From: Hetaerina americana
Lineage: Eukaryota > Arthropoda > Insecta > Odonata > Calopterygidae
Reading direction: 5' to 3'
Assembly (NCBI GenBank): GCA_022747635.1
Contig: JAKTNV010000075.1
Coordinates: 1,488,001 to 1,552,000, forward strand
DNA length: 64,000 bases
Below are positions 50,925-61,360 of the stretch, one piece after another; position 1 is the stretch's first letter, and each line of letters opens with the position of its first letter. Both the position numbers and the translations under genes were made by a program. The notes below the pieces were generated by a model that was not told where the DNA came from, made no database searches, and worked only from the letters and a program-made list of their open reading frames with translations.

Positions 50925-53807
50925 AAGCAGCAAGCGTAGGATTTGTCAACGTCCGCGGGGGCATCCACCAGAAGAAACGGCTTCTACTAAACTATATTAC
51001 AAATGACTCTATTTGTATCCTAGGTATGGTAGACACATTCCTTCACCCAGGACTGCGCATTAACATACCGCAGTTCCAGGAATTCTCCAAACCAAGGGCA
51101 GCGCCTAGGTCAGGGGGAGTGTCTCTCCTTGTCCGCAAGGACATCGGGGCTAAGGAACTGCTTATACCTCCTGACGTCATGTTAGGAGGTAACGAAGCAG
51201 TCCTTGTGGAGTGCCGCATTAGTCGCAAGACTATCATCGTTTGCGCACTCTACTCACGAACTCACGACCCCCTACCGACACCGCTCCTCACCTATATTCT
51301 TTCCATAGGGAAGCCGTGCATCATCCTCGGAGACTTTAACGCCCGGAGCAAGTCATTTCGCGATGCCGTCACCACGGTCAAGGGTCGCCGGCTAGACCAC
51401 TTCATCCTTTCGAACCCAATTATCCGCCTCGATATTCCTTTTCCCACGTTCGTGGGCCGAGGACCCTCCTACCCCGACCAAGCTCTCGTTTCACCTAACC
51501 TATTTTCCCTTACCGGTGACGTGACCATTGGGGACTGCATCACATCTGACCATCTCCCTTTCTCTTTTTCCTTACAGGGCACACGGGGGCCTGTAAGGCG
51601 TTGCTTCACAGTCACGGACTATAAGAACGCTGACTGGGAAGCATTCAATAAGACGATCGCTAACGCCACTGGGGAAGCCGCCGCCCCGCAGTCACCGGAC
51701 GACGTCGATGCTGCCCTTACACGGCTCACTGACGCGTTCCGGGACGCTACGGCGCGGTTACCCACGAAGCAGATCGATCCGTCCCGCCCGCCCCTCCCCG
51801 AGGATGTCGTCACACTAATTAAAAGAAAACGCTCTCTCTACAGGCAATGGCTCCGCACAGGGGACCCGGATCTGAAGACAGAGTGGAACCGCTCCAACGC
51901 GATCATCCGGAGACGGGTGATAGCTTACAAGGAGCAATCCTGGGCGGCCGCCTGTTCCAAGCCTGATAGCAAGGACGGTGCGAAGTTCTGGCGTCAGTTC
52001 CGAGTCCTCTCAGGAAAACGAGGAGTTAAACCGTACTCTCTTATTAACAAGGATGGCGTCGCTATCGCCGATCCCAAGGACAAGGCGGAGGAGTTCCGAC
52101 GAGTTCTGTCCGAGGTGTTTCGCCCGCAGGAGGACCCGGCCTTCGACGAGGGCCACAGAGCAGCTTGCAGACGCCACTTGGACTCCTTGCCTTACTCCCT
52201 TCTTCCTTTACAGAGAGCGGAGAGAGCGGACCCGGATGACCCCCTGTTAATTCCCATATCGAAGGAGGAAATGGCAACCCACCGGCCCCGGCGACATACC
52301 GCTCCGGGTTCGGACGGTATCACCACTCGCCACATCCAAAATGCCCCTGCCTGCTACCAGGCATTGTTAACTATTTTTAACACGCTTCTCACATTAGGTT
52401 ACTATCCCCGGGGATGGAAATCCATGACAATTGTCATGATTCCTAAACCGGGGAAGGACATTAACAGGGCTGAGAACTTCCGCCCCATTTGCCTCACCAG
52501 CATCATCGGCAGATGGTTCGAAAAGATCATCACCCGGCGCCTCACGGAACACTTCAACGAGAACGGCGTTCTCCCGCCCCATCAATTTGGTTTTCGCCCT
52601 CACAGGTGCACCACGGACCCCCTATGCCTTCTAACCAACACTGCGGCCGAGGCGATCAACCGTCGCCAATATGTAGCGGCCCTCTTCTTGGACATAGAGA
52701 GAGCTTTCGGCCGAGTGTGGCATGACGGCCTCATTGGGAAGCTCTCTCTAACCCCAGGAGTAACCCCCCCCTTTACTAAGGCTCATCTTCTCTTTCCTCA
52801 ACAATAGGCAGGCCAGGGTGAAAGTTAGTGGACACCTCTCCTCTCCTTTCCCACTGCTCGCGGGCGTCCCTAAGGGGACCGCCCTCTCTCCACTGCTGTT
52901 TACCTTGTTCTGTTGGGACATGCCCACAGACAAGAACCATGGCAAGCGAGTCACCCTCGCCCAATACGCCGACGATACGGCACTATGGTTACAAGCACAG
53001 CGGGTTGAAACGGCCGTGAAACATCTGCAGCGTGCCACTTCGACCCTAGAGGGATGGTTCCGGAGATGGCGCCTGCGGCCGAACCCCCTAAAATCCGTAT
53101 TCATGGTGTTCGCCGGGAGCAACGATACCCGTCAGTCCGGCATATCACCACCCTCCATCTCTCTGTGGAACAGAGCTATCCTCCCTTCCAAATCCGTTAC
53201 CTACCTTGGCGTCCGTATTGACAGACACCTCGCCTTGAGACAACACACAGATACCGTGAGGGCAAGGTGCAGCCGTCGCGCCAACCTTCTGCGTGCCGTC
53301 CGGGCTAACGGTCGCGGAGTATCCGAGGGCTGCGGGGTGCTTTTGTATAAGGCCTTCATCAGGCCTGTACTGGAGTACGCCGCTCTCGCGGTGCTGCCTA
53401 TGGGCAAGGGCATAGAACGATATGCGTCCTTTGAGCGCAGAATTCTACGGCGGCTCCTCCTCCTCCCTCACGACACCCCCAGCGAATATATCTATGACCG
53501 TGCTGATGTCGAACCCATACTCCACAGGTTATGCCGCGCCCGATGCAGAACCGCGGCCCGCCTCGCGGATTACAACGTGGAGCTGCTCACCACCATCATG
53601 GGCAGCATGGGAGGCCTGCTACGTCGCAAGCCAAGGATAAAGCTGCAGTCACCGGCACGGATCATCCACACCACCTTCCCCAGATATTATCCGGAGATCA
53701 TCTTGCCAACACATCACGTCCGGACAGAGCTACCGACACCCTCATGTCTGCTTCCGGACGCTGACCTACCACTCTTTCCCCCTCCCCGCCGAAGATCAAG
53801 GAAGTGA
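50921..53807 (+). pseudogene. G1 ORF2: endonuclease-RT with one +1 insertion
   Basis: The start ATG at 50921 (MKAASVGFVNVRGG) lies in ATGA with the ORF1 stop. Endonuclease: GFVNVRGG, VDTFLHPG, GGVSLLVRKDIG, ILGDFNARSKSF, TSDHLPFSF. RT: HTAPGSDGITTRHIQ, LFLDIERAFGRVWHDG (usual AFD reads AFG), AGVPKGTALSPLLFTL, QYADDTALWL. An 8-C run at 52766-52773 has one C too many: seven would join the frames as VTPPLLRLI. Downstream, 52818-53807 is open through LYKAFIRPVLEYAALAVLP to PPRRRSRK. There is no RNase H. The full protein would be about 962 residues. Confidence 0.9.
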
Positions 53808-54251
53808 TCCGATCGAAACAAGTGAAGTGAACCTAACCTGTGAGATCCCAGCGAACTTTCCAGTGTGCTCACTAAAAATCATTGTTGTTTTCATATTTCT
53901 GTTAATTTATTCCATATTCTATTGCTGTTTTGTTTCTGTTATCCTTCTACCATCTGTCTTCGATCTCTCTTCTCCGGTGGTCTGGCGGAGGTTTTACGGG
54001 TTTCCCTCCGCCCTTGGGCGAATGCCGGGCCGATACCGCTCCCGTAGAAAAGAATAGAAAGGTTTTCCGCAAACGCTGCCCTCTTTGTGGCCTGTCCTTA
54101 TTTATTTTTTCCACCCCGAAGAGGATCATGATCCTATAACGGGGTTTCCGTGTTGTTTTTTTTATGTTTATATATTGTTTATATTCTCTTTACAATCTGT
54201 ACTCTGTAAGACGGAATTAAAAACCTTTAAAACTGAAAAAGAAAAAAAAAA
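53808..54251 (+). other. G1 3' UTR and poly(A) tail
   Basis: Contains the GGTGGTCTGGCGGAGGTTTTACGGGTTTCC block shared with G2, a CCACCCCGAAGAGGA-ATGATCCTATAACGGGGT inverted repeat, and an A-rich tail from about 54230. G2 starts at the next base after the tail. Confidence 0.8.
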
Positions 54252-54298
54252 CTGCCCTAACTTCACTCGCTCTTCTAAGAGCGAGGGGAGAACATTTC

Positions 54299-55827
54299 GA
54301 TTTCTCTTTCAGGCCGGTCACACGGAACGAAGGCAAGGGCCCCACCAGTGGTAACCCCCCTTCCCACCCGGTGACCGAAGGGACCGCCCCACCCGGGGAA
54401 CTCGGTCTAATTTCTGAGGGAGCGACCGGGATCATCGGCAGCTGATCTACGAAGGGAAGCGCACTCGTGCGCCGTGCCATCCGGCCCTTTTCAGGGTCAT
54501 TTTATTTCGTAGGCCGGTCACACGGAACGAAGGCAAGGGCCCCACCAGTGGTAACCCCCCTTCGCACCCGGTGACCGAAGGGACCGCCCCGCCCGGGGAC
54601 CCTCGGTCTAGTGACCACGTGGTAACACTGACAGAGGGATTGGGCCTCTGAATCTCCGGCAGGTACACCAAACCCCCTTTGCCGCCCCCAGCGCACTCGT
54701 TGGCCTGGCAAAGGGCCCCTAACCGCAAGACTTGCACGCCGTTGCACTCTTCGGCATTTCTTGCGGACACTCCCCCTACGCAAACAAAGCGGGGCCGGGC
54801 TAACGTAGTCCCCGGTTCTCACCCGCGGGGGTTGAAGGCGGTGCCCGTCTGCTCGCGAGCAGGCGGTCCAATAGGATCCCCAAGGTTGGTGGGTTAACAC
54901 ACACCGAGCGTTAAGCGAACGCTACTTATTCGTACGTGCATAGGGCCCCTTTGCCTCTAGGGCTGCGCTTCACGCAGCACTAGGGAAGGGTTGATAACCT
55001 TCCCATTCTCAGCCAGCGCCGCTCCCGCGTGCGTTCCGTTTCGGTGTTCTCTGTCCCTGTCCTGTCCGATTTCTCTTTCAGGCCGGTCACACGGAACGAA
55101 GGCAAGGGCCCCACCAGTGGTAACCCCCCTTCCCACCCGGTGACCGAAGGGACCGCCCCGCCCGGGGAACTCGGTCTAATTTCTGAGGGAGCGACCGGGA
55201 TCATCGGCAGCTGATCTACGAAGGGAAGCGCACTCGTGCGCCGTGCCATCCGGCCCTTTTCAGGGTCATTTTATTTCGTAGGCCGGTCACACGGAACGAA
55301 GGCAAGGGCCCCACCAGTGGTAACCCCCCTTCGCACCCGGTGACCGAAGGGACCGCCCCGCCCGGGGACCCTCGGTCTAGTGACCACGTGGTAACACTGA
55401 CAGAGGGATTGGGCCTCTGAATCTCCGGCAGGTACACCAAACCCCCTTTGCCGCCCCCAGCGCACTCGTTGGCCTGGCAAAGGGCCCCTAACCGCAAGAC
55501 TTGCACGCCGTTGCACTCTTCGGCATTTCTTGCGGACACTCCCCCTACGCAAACAAAGCGGGGCCGGGCTAACGTAGTCCCCGGTTCTCACCCGCGGGGG
55601 TGGAAGGCGGTGCCCGTCTGCTCGCGAGCAGGCGGTCCAATAGGATCCCCAAGGTTGGTGGGTTAACACACACCGAGCGTTAAGCGAACGCTACTTATTC
55701 GTACGTGCATAGGGCCCCTTTGCCTCTAGGGCTGCGCTTCACGCAGCACTAGGGAAGGGTTGATAACCTTCCCATTCTCAGCCAGCGCCGCTCCCGCGTG
55801 CGTTCCGTTTCGGTGTTCTCTGTCCCT
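54299..55827 (+). repeat. 769-bp near-identical tandem duplication in G2 leader
   Basis: 54299-55058 recurs at 55068-55827 with an exact 769-bp offset and only a few differences seen (e.g. CCGCCCCACCC versus CCGCCCCGCCC; GGGGGTTGAAGG versus GGGGGTGGAAGG). Each copy contains two 200-bp subunits (CCGGTC at 54314 and 54514; 55083 and 55283) plus the hairpin block. Confidence 0.93.
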
Positions 55828-55974
55828 TCAGGACCCAAAGCGCCGTTGCGCTGAGCGTACTTACGCCACTCTTACTGGAACCCTTTTGGTCCTTATAAGG
55901 ACCATAAGCTGCATCTTTTTTCCTTACTCCCATTCCCATCCCCGACACCCCGTTCACCTCACCTACCGGGGACC
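55828..55974 (+). promoter_or_regulatory. G2 ORF1-proximal leader with 16-bp palindrome
   Basis: GGTCCTTATAAGGACC at 55888-55903 is conserved with G1 (49203-49218). An upstream AGGACC arm (55830-55835) can pair with its first half. Confidence 0.6.
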
Positions 55975-57485
55975 ATGTCTTCCGAAGGACCGGGATACTT
56001 CCTGCGTGACAGGCCGTCCTCTGATCCTCCTGAGAAATGACAGGAAGCCAGAGGACGCAAGGGGAAGAGGAAAAAGCGACGTAAGGAGGGTGCCTCTCCT
56101 GAAGGGGACGGAAGCCCCTATCCTAATCCCTCCCCTCCCCCAGCACTCCTTCCCCTCCCCCCTCTCCTCTGTATCAATGTAGATCCACCCTTAGGTGCCG
56201 CATCCCTCTCCCCCTCATCAACCCCCTTCCCCCCGTCTGGTGATTTCCATGTCACCGACGGCCCACACCCTTAACCATTCTCCCTCCTCCCCTTTTTCCC
56301 CAATCCATCCTCCCATTCAGAAACCCCCCCTCTTCCAACCCTCTTTTCCCCCCACCCCAGCAATGCTACTTACCCGCTTGCACCCCTACTGAAACCCAAG
56401 CCCAAAAGACAGGTGAAGAAGACCCCTCCTCCCCCTCCCGTTGATCTTCCAAAACCCGCCCGCCTTATCCCAAACCAAACCCCCCGTTCCCCCCCTCCAC
56501 CTCCCCACGGTTGACCGCTCAAGCAAACGATACCACGGTCACCTTTTTCTCCCTTCCCCGGGACACGAGCCAGAAGAAATTCTTCACGGATCTAAGATCC
56601 GTCCACCCTTCCCTTGCTACTTCCCAAGTCATTGTTTACCCGGGGGAAAGAGCGGCGAGGGTCCGACTTCCGCGACGACACCTATCTCTTCTGCAGGGCG
56701 AAGGCAAGAAACGGCTGGATGCCCTGTTGGGGGATACGTGTGTCGTCTCTGTCGTGGGTGCCCCCAAATCCAACGCCGCGTCCTCCGTAGTTCGTGGAGT
56801 TGACCTCATGACCACTGCGGACATCAAGGGCGCCCTGGCCGACGCTGGAGTTCCCGTGGCCAACCTTTGGCGGATTACCTCCCGGGCCACCAACTCCAAG
56901 ACGACGCTCATCCGCTGCATCACTTATGATGCGGAAGCAGCATCCACCGTCATCACTGGTGGCCTGACCTGCTACGGCCGTTTGTATCGTTGCGAGCCGT
57001 CGCATCCCCCTCCACCCCGCCCCCAACGATGTTTCAGGTGCCAGCAATTCGGCCACCCCACTGCGGAATGCAGAATGGACGCCAAGTGCGGGAGGTGTGG
57101 TGCAGCCCATCGTGATGCTGCCTGCACCGCTACGACATTGCGCTGCCCTAACTGTGGCGGCGAACATCACGCCGGGGCCTGGAAATGCCCCAAACCCCCC
57201 GCAGCCCCGATCTCTCTTGCCACCACTGCCCCGATTCTCCCGGACCCTTCCATTGCAAGTGCGGCGAAGGATGATACACCCGAGGCCAGGGAAGCCGTCA
57301 CCAAGGGGGACCTACTGCGATTTCTCTCCCTAGTTTACGCCAATGCTGCCCCGGGACACCGCCAGCAAATGGAGTTCATTCTGAACTCGGCTGCACGGTC
57401 TGTCTTCGGCTTCAATATCACTAACCTCTATTCCAGGAATACGCTCTTCCCTGCCATTTCCTCTTACGCTTCACGTTGCAGATGA
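55975..57485 (+). pseudogene. G2 ORF1: CCHC protein, broken N-terminus
   Basis: It starts MSSEGPGYFLRDRPSS. TGA at 56037-56039 replaces the Trp codon of G1 (PDQWHTA). Frame changes follow in the Pro-rich linker. From about 56520 the frame is open to 57485 with NDTTVTFFSLPRDTSQKKFF, SSVVRGVDLMTTADIKGAL and three complete knuckles: CFRCQQFGHPTAEC, CGRCGAAHRDAAC, CPNCGGEHHAGAWKC. The stop overlaps the ORF2 ATG (57482) as ATGA. Confidence 0.85.
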
Positions 57486-60359
57486 GGTACGCGCATATCG
57501 CCTTTGCCAACGTCAATGGGGGCGTTAAACAGAAGAAACCACTCCTCCAGAGCTACATCTCTAACGCATCCATTTACATTCTAGGACTAGTGGAGACTTA
57601 CCTTCCACTATACCGACGGGTTAATCTTCCTCATTTTCAGGAATTTTCCAAGCCAAGGGTTGCTCCACGGTCAGGGGGAGTATCACTTCTTGTCCACAAG
57701 GACATAGGTGCGAAAGAGCTACCCATTCCCCCCAACGTCATGTCTGGAGGGAATGAAGCTGTCCTGGTAGAGTGTCGCATAGGTCGCAGGACAGTGTATG
57801 TGTGCACGCTCTACTCAAGGACCCACGACCCCCTGCCCGGGGCGCTCTTGACTTTCATTCTTTCCCTAGGCCAATCCTGTATCGTACTCGGGGATTTTAA
57901 TGCTCGGAGTCAGTCTTTTCGGGATGCGGTCACCACGGTGAAGGGGCGCCAGTTGGATACCTACCTCCTTCAGCATCCCCTTATCCGACTGGACATTCCT
58001 TTTCCCACCTTTGTGGGACGTGGTCCCTCCTTCCCCGACCAGGCACTGGTCTCCTCTAACCTTTCCCACCTAGCTGGCGGCATCACCATTGGGGACTGCA
58101 TCACGTCGGACCATCTCCCGTTCTCTTTCCCATTCCAGGGCACGCACCGCCCAGCCAGGAGGGTCTTCACAGTCACGGATAATAAAACCGTTGACTGGGA
58201 GGCTTTCAACAGAACGGTAGAAACTGCAACTGCGAACTGGGGCCGCCGCCCCGCGTTCGCGGCGCGAAGTCGACGAAGCCCTTTTACGGCTGACTGAAGC
58301 GTTCGCGGACGCGACGGCGCGGCTTCCAAAGAAGCAGATCGACCCCTAGCGCCCCCCTCTTCCACCTGATGTAGTTCAACTAATCAAATATAAACGTTCC
58401 CTTTACAGGCAATGGCTCCGCACCGGGGATCCGGAACTGAAAACAGAATGGAACCGCTCGAATGCAATCATCCGTCGACGGGTGATAGCACAAAGGAGCA
58501 ATCCTGGGCGATCGCTTGCTCCAAGCTTGATAGCAAGTTGGGGGCGAAATTCTGGAAGCAGTTTCGGGTTCTCTCCGGACAACAGAAATCAACCCGGATC
58601 TCCCTGATCAGCAGAGATGGCGGACCAGTCGCCGACGGGCAAGGGAAGGCGGAAGAATTTCGGAGGGTTCTAACAGATGTTTTTCGCACGCAGGAGGACC
58701 CGGCCTTCGACGAACGGCATAAGCAAGCTTGCTTACATCATCTGAACTCGCTTCCATTCTCCCTTCTTCCCCTTGAGGTACCCGAGACACCATCCGTTAA
58801 TGATCCCCTTTCTTCCCCCATTGATAAAGAGGAAATAGCAGAGTGTATGCCCCGCCGCCACAAAGCCCCAGGACCAGACGGGGTCACCACCCGTCACATC
58901 CAGAAAGCCACCAGCTGCTTCACGCCCCTACATCTCATATTTAACTCTCTCCTTTCCTTAGGATACTATCCCATGGCTTGGAAATCCATGACGGTTGTCG
59001 TGATTCCTAAACCTGGGAAGGACCGCCAAAAAGCTGAGAATTATCGCCCGATATGCCTCACCAGTGTGATCGGGAAGTGGTTCGAAAGAATCATTACCCG
59101 ACGTCTCACACTACACTTCAACTCTAATGTTGTCCTTCCCTCACATCAATTTGGTTTCCGTCCACACAGGTGCACCGTTGATCCTCTCAGCCACCTCACC
59201 ACAATGGCGGCCGAGGCAATTAACCGTCGACAGTATGTGGCAGCTCTGTACCTGGACATAGAGGGCTTTCGATAGGGTGTGGCATGAAGGCCTCATCGGC
59301 AAGCTCTCTCTTACCCCCGGCGTGACTCCTCCCATTCTCCGGCTAATAAACTCGTTTCTTTCCGACAGGCAGGCGAGGGTGCAAGTGGACGGGCACCTAT
59401 CCCTTCCCTTCCCTCTGCTCGCAGGTGTCCCTCAAGGCACCGTCCTCTCCCCTCTACTCTTTACACTTTTCTGCTGGGACATGCCCACATAAGAATCCCG
59501 GGAAACGAGTCACACTAGCGCAATACGCTGACGATACAGCACTGTGGTTACGGGCACAGCGGGTGGAAACGGCCGTTAAACATCTGCAACGCGCTACATC
59601 CACCCTCGAGGGGTGGTTCCGGAGGTGGCGCCTGCGGCCGAACCCACAAAAATCAACCTTCATAGTGTTCGCCGCGATTGCCGTGGAGCCGGCTCTACTC
59701 CCCACTTCCTGTCGCTATGGGATAAGCGTATTCTCCCATCCTCCTCCGTCACTTACCTGGGCGTCCGCCTGGACAGGCATCTCTCTTTTAGGGCCCATCT
59801 GGGGGTGGTGAGGGCAAGATGCAACCGTCGCGCTAATTTAATTCGTGCCGTCCGGGCAAACGGCCGGGGGGTGTCTGAGAGTTGCGGTTTGCTTCTGTAC
59901 AAGGCCTTCCTGAGACCTGTGATGGAGTATGCCGCGCTCGCGGTCCTCCCTATACGGGATAATTTGGAGCTTTTCGCATCCTTGGAGCGTAGAATTCTGC
60001 GACAGTTGCTTCTCCTCCCGTACGATACCCCAGAGGAGTATGTATATGACCGAGCTGAAGTCGAACCGATTCTCCACAGGTTGTGTCGTGCCCGCATCAG
60101 ATCAGCGGCCCGCCTGGCAGATCACAATGAGGAGCTGCTCACCGACATCCTGAGCCACCTAGCAGGACTACTACGTCGCCGTCCTGCGATTAAACTGCAG
60201 TCACCAGCTCGTGTCATCTCTATACTCTTCCCGATCTACTACCCCGAGACTCCCCTGCCACCTCATCAGGTCCGCACCATATTGCCGCTCCCGCCATCCC
60301 TGCAGCCGGATCCAGATATACCACTTATTCCCCTGCGACGTAGAAGAACCAGGATGTGA
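57482..60359 (+). pseudogene. G2 ORF2: endonuclease-RT, multiply broken
   Basis: The start ATG at 57482 gives MRYAHIAFANVNGGVKQ. Endonuclease: GGVSLLVHKDIGAKE, VLGDFNARSQSF, TSDHLPFSF. Breaks: frameshift near 58230-58290, TAG at about 58347, frameshift near 59263 (DIEG-FR where G1 has DIERAFGR), stop/frameshift near 59491, frameshift near 59690. RT motifs remain readable: RHKAPGPDGVTTRHIQ, AGVPQGTVLSPLLFTL, QYADDTALWL. The C-terminus ends LRRRRTRM. Inactive. Confidence 0.87.
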
Positions 60360-60811
60360 AGTGACAAGTGCTGACTAAACAAACCAACCAAGTGATAGTG
60401 CATCAGTTAGACATCATAAATGTTGTTACGTGAAGAACATTTATTTATTTATAGTTAATCCTTTTGTTACCTTTATTTTTCCGATATCTGCTACATTGTT
60501 ACCGTTACCTCTTCTACTGTTACTCTTCTTCCCAACTATCTTCCCCGGTGGTCGGGCGGAGGTTTTACAGGTTTCCCTCCGCCCATGGGTGAATGCCGGG
60601 CCGATACCGCTCCCGCTGAAAAGAAAAGATATCGAAGGTTTTTTCCGCAACCGCTACCATCTTTGTAGCCTTTCCTTTATTTAATTTTTCCACCCCGAAG
60701 AGGAGTGTATCCTAAAACGGGGTTTCCGTATTGTTTTATTATGTTTCAATATATATTTTATGTCAACTCTTGTCATTCTGATCTATACGGAAATAAAAAA
60801 CCTTTAAAAAC
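60360..60811 (+). other. G2 3' UTR with AATAAA
   Basis: Shares GGTGGTCGGGCGGAGGTTTTACAGGTTTCC and the CCACCCCGAAGAGGAGTGTATCCT block with G1. AATAAA lies at 60792-60797 just before the A-rich end (CCTTTAAAAAC). Confidence 0.78.
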
Positions 60812-60826
60812 GACCACGGATCGGTC
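60812..60826. repeat. Target-site duplication of the G1-G2 pair, right copy
   Basis: GACCACGGATCGGTC, 13 of 15 positions matching 47675-47689. B4 ORF1 resumes here. Confidence 0.75.
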
Positions 60827-61168
60827 TTGGCATGAGATGAGATATCCGTTTCCATTGCAGAACGTTTATTGTTATATTTGCTCGGAGTCAAGTGCCGCAA
60901 ATGAATTCTTGGTTGGAATGTTTACAAAGGCTTCAGCGGACGTACGTGTACGCTTGAGAGCCGCATCAGTAAGGGCGGTAATAGGGCGGCGTACACCTGA
61001 TCTTGAAATTTGAGCCGGACCTTCTTTAAAGACGGGCGCGAGGACTATAACTACGCGTAGAGGCGTCACGAATCCATGCTTTTCGACGGGAGAACCAGGG
61101 CGTGATGTGCCAGGCGACAGGATAACCTTCATGGCGGAGTTGCGGGTGAAAATCGAAGTGCAATCCAC
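60827..61168 (-). pseudogene. B4 ORF1, N-terminal part
   Basis: Reads SRPGSPVEKHGFVTPLRVVI, then VRRPITALTDAALKRTRTSA, matching B1 ORF1 (SHPGFPVDQDGFITPKRTV; VRRPFTPISNATMKRARTSA) at roughly half identity. A homologous start lies near AMKVILSPG (about 61132). Toward the G2 junction the frame is MPRPIRG, which continues at 47674. Confidence 0.78.
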
Positions 61169-61360
61169 TAAAGGTGCAGACGATTCGGGAGGTCGAATTC
61201 TTTTATCAATTTAAACAATTGTCAACAATTAAAGATTACTCGCGAATCATGATCCACGAAAGGCTGGTTGAGCGCACAGCCAGAAAATTCTCTTCACTAG
61301 GCGATGGCATGTTGGCAAAATTGCAGTGGGCGCCCGCCCACTGGTACTTTTCCTCGTTCC
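61169..61360 (-). other. B4 5' UTR
   Basis: Aligns with B1 4166-4445 at ACAATT-CAACAATT, GATCCACGAAAGGCTG, CATGTTGGCAAAAT and CTGGTACTTTTCCTCGTTCC. The C2 3' end follows directly, as C1 follows B1. Confidence 0.6.

Larger units (their letters stand above)
47690..54251 (+). mobile_element. G-family Jockey-like element (G1), nearly intact
   Basis: A 6.5-kb plus-strand element: two 234-bp promoter-like units (47690-48150), 204-bp repeats (48199-48715), a hairpin-rich leader to 49301, ORF1 49302-50924, ORF2 50921-53807, a 3' UTR, and a poly(A) tail at 54237-54251. It has two nonsense codons in ORF1 and a single extra base in ORF2. G2 follows with no host base between them. Confidence 0.9.
54252..60811 (+). 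mobile_element. G-family element (G2), full-length but decayed
   Basis: The 5' end begins CTGCCCTAACTTCACTCGC immediately after the G1 tail and the 3' end is A-rich before the right target duplication. The same order of parts as G1 but without the 234-bp TATA units. The leader carries a 769-bp tandem duplication. ORFs contain several stops and frameshifts. Protein similarity to G1 is high but clearly diverged, so it is another subfamily. Confidence 0.9.

Noticed and set aside
54299..55827. CRISPR-like or LTR pair from repeated 200- and 769-bp units
   Set aside because: Units are adjacent without spacers and there are no LTR ends or gag-pol between them; this is a tandem leader duplication.
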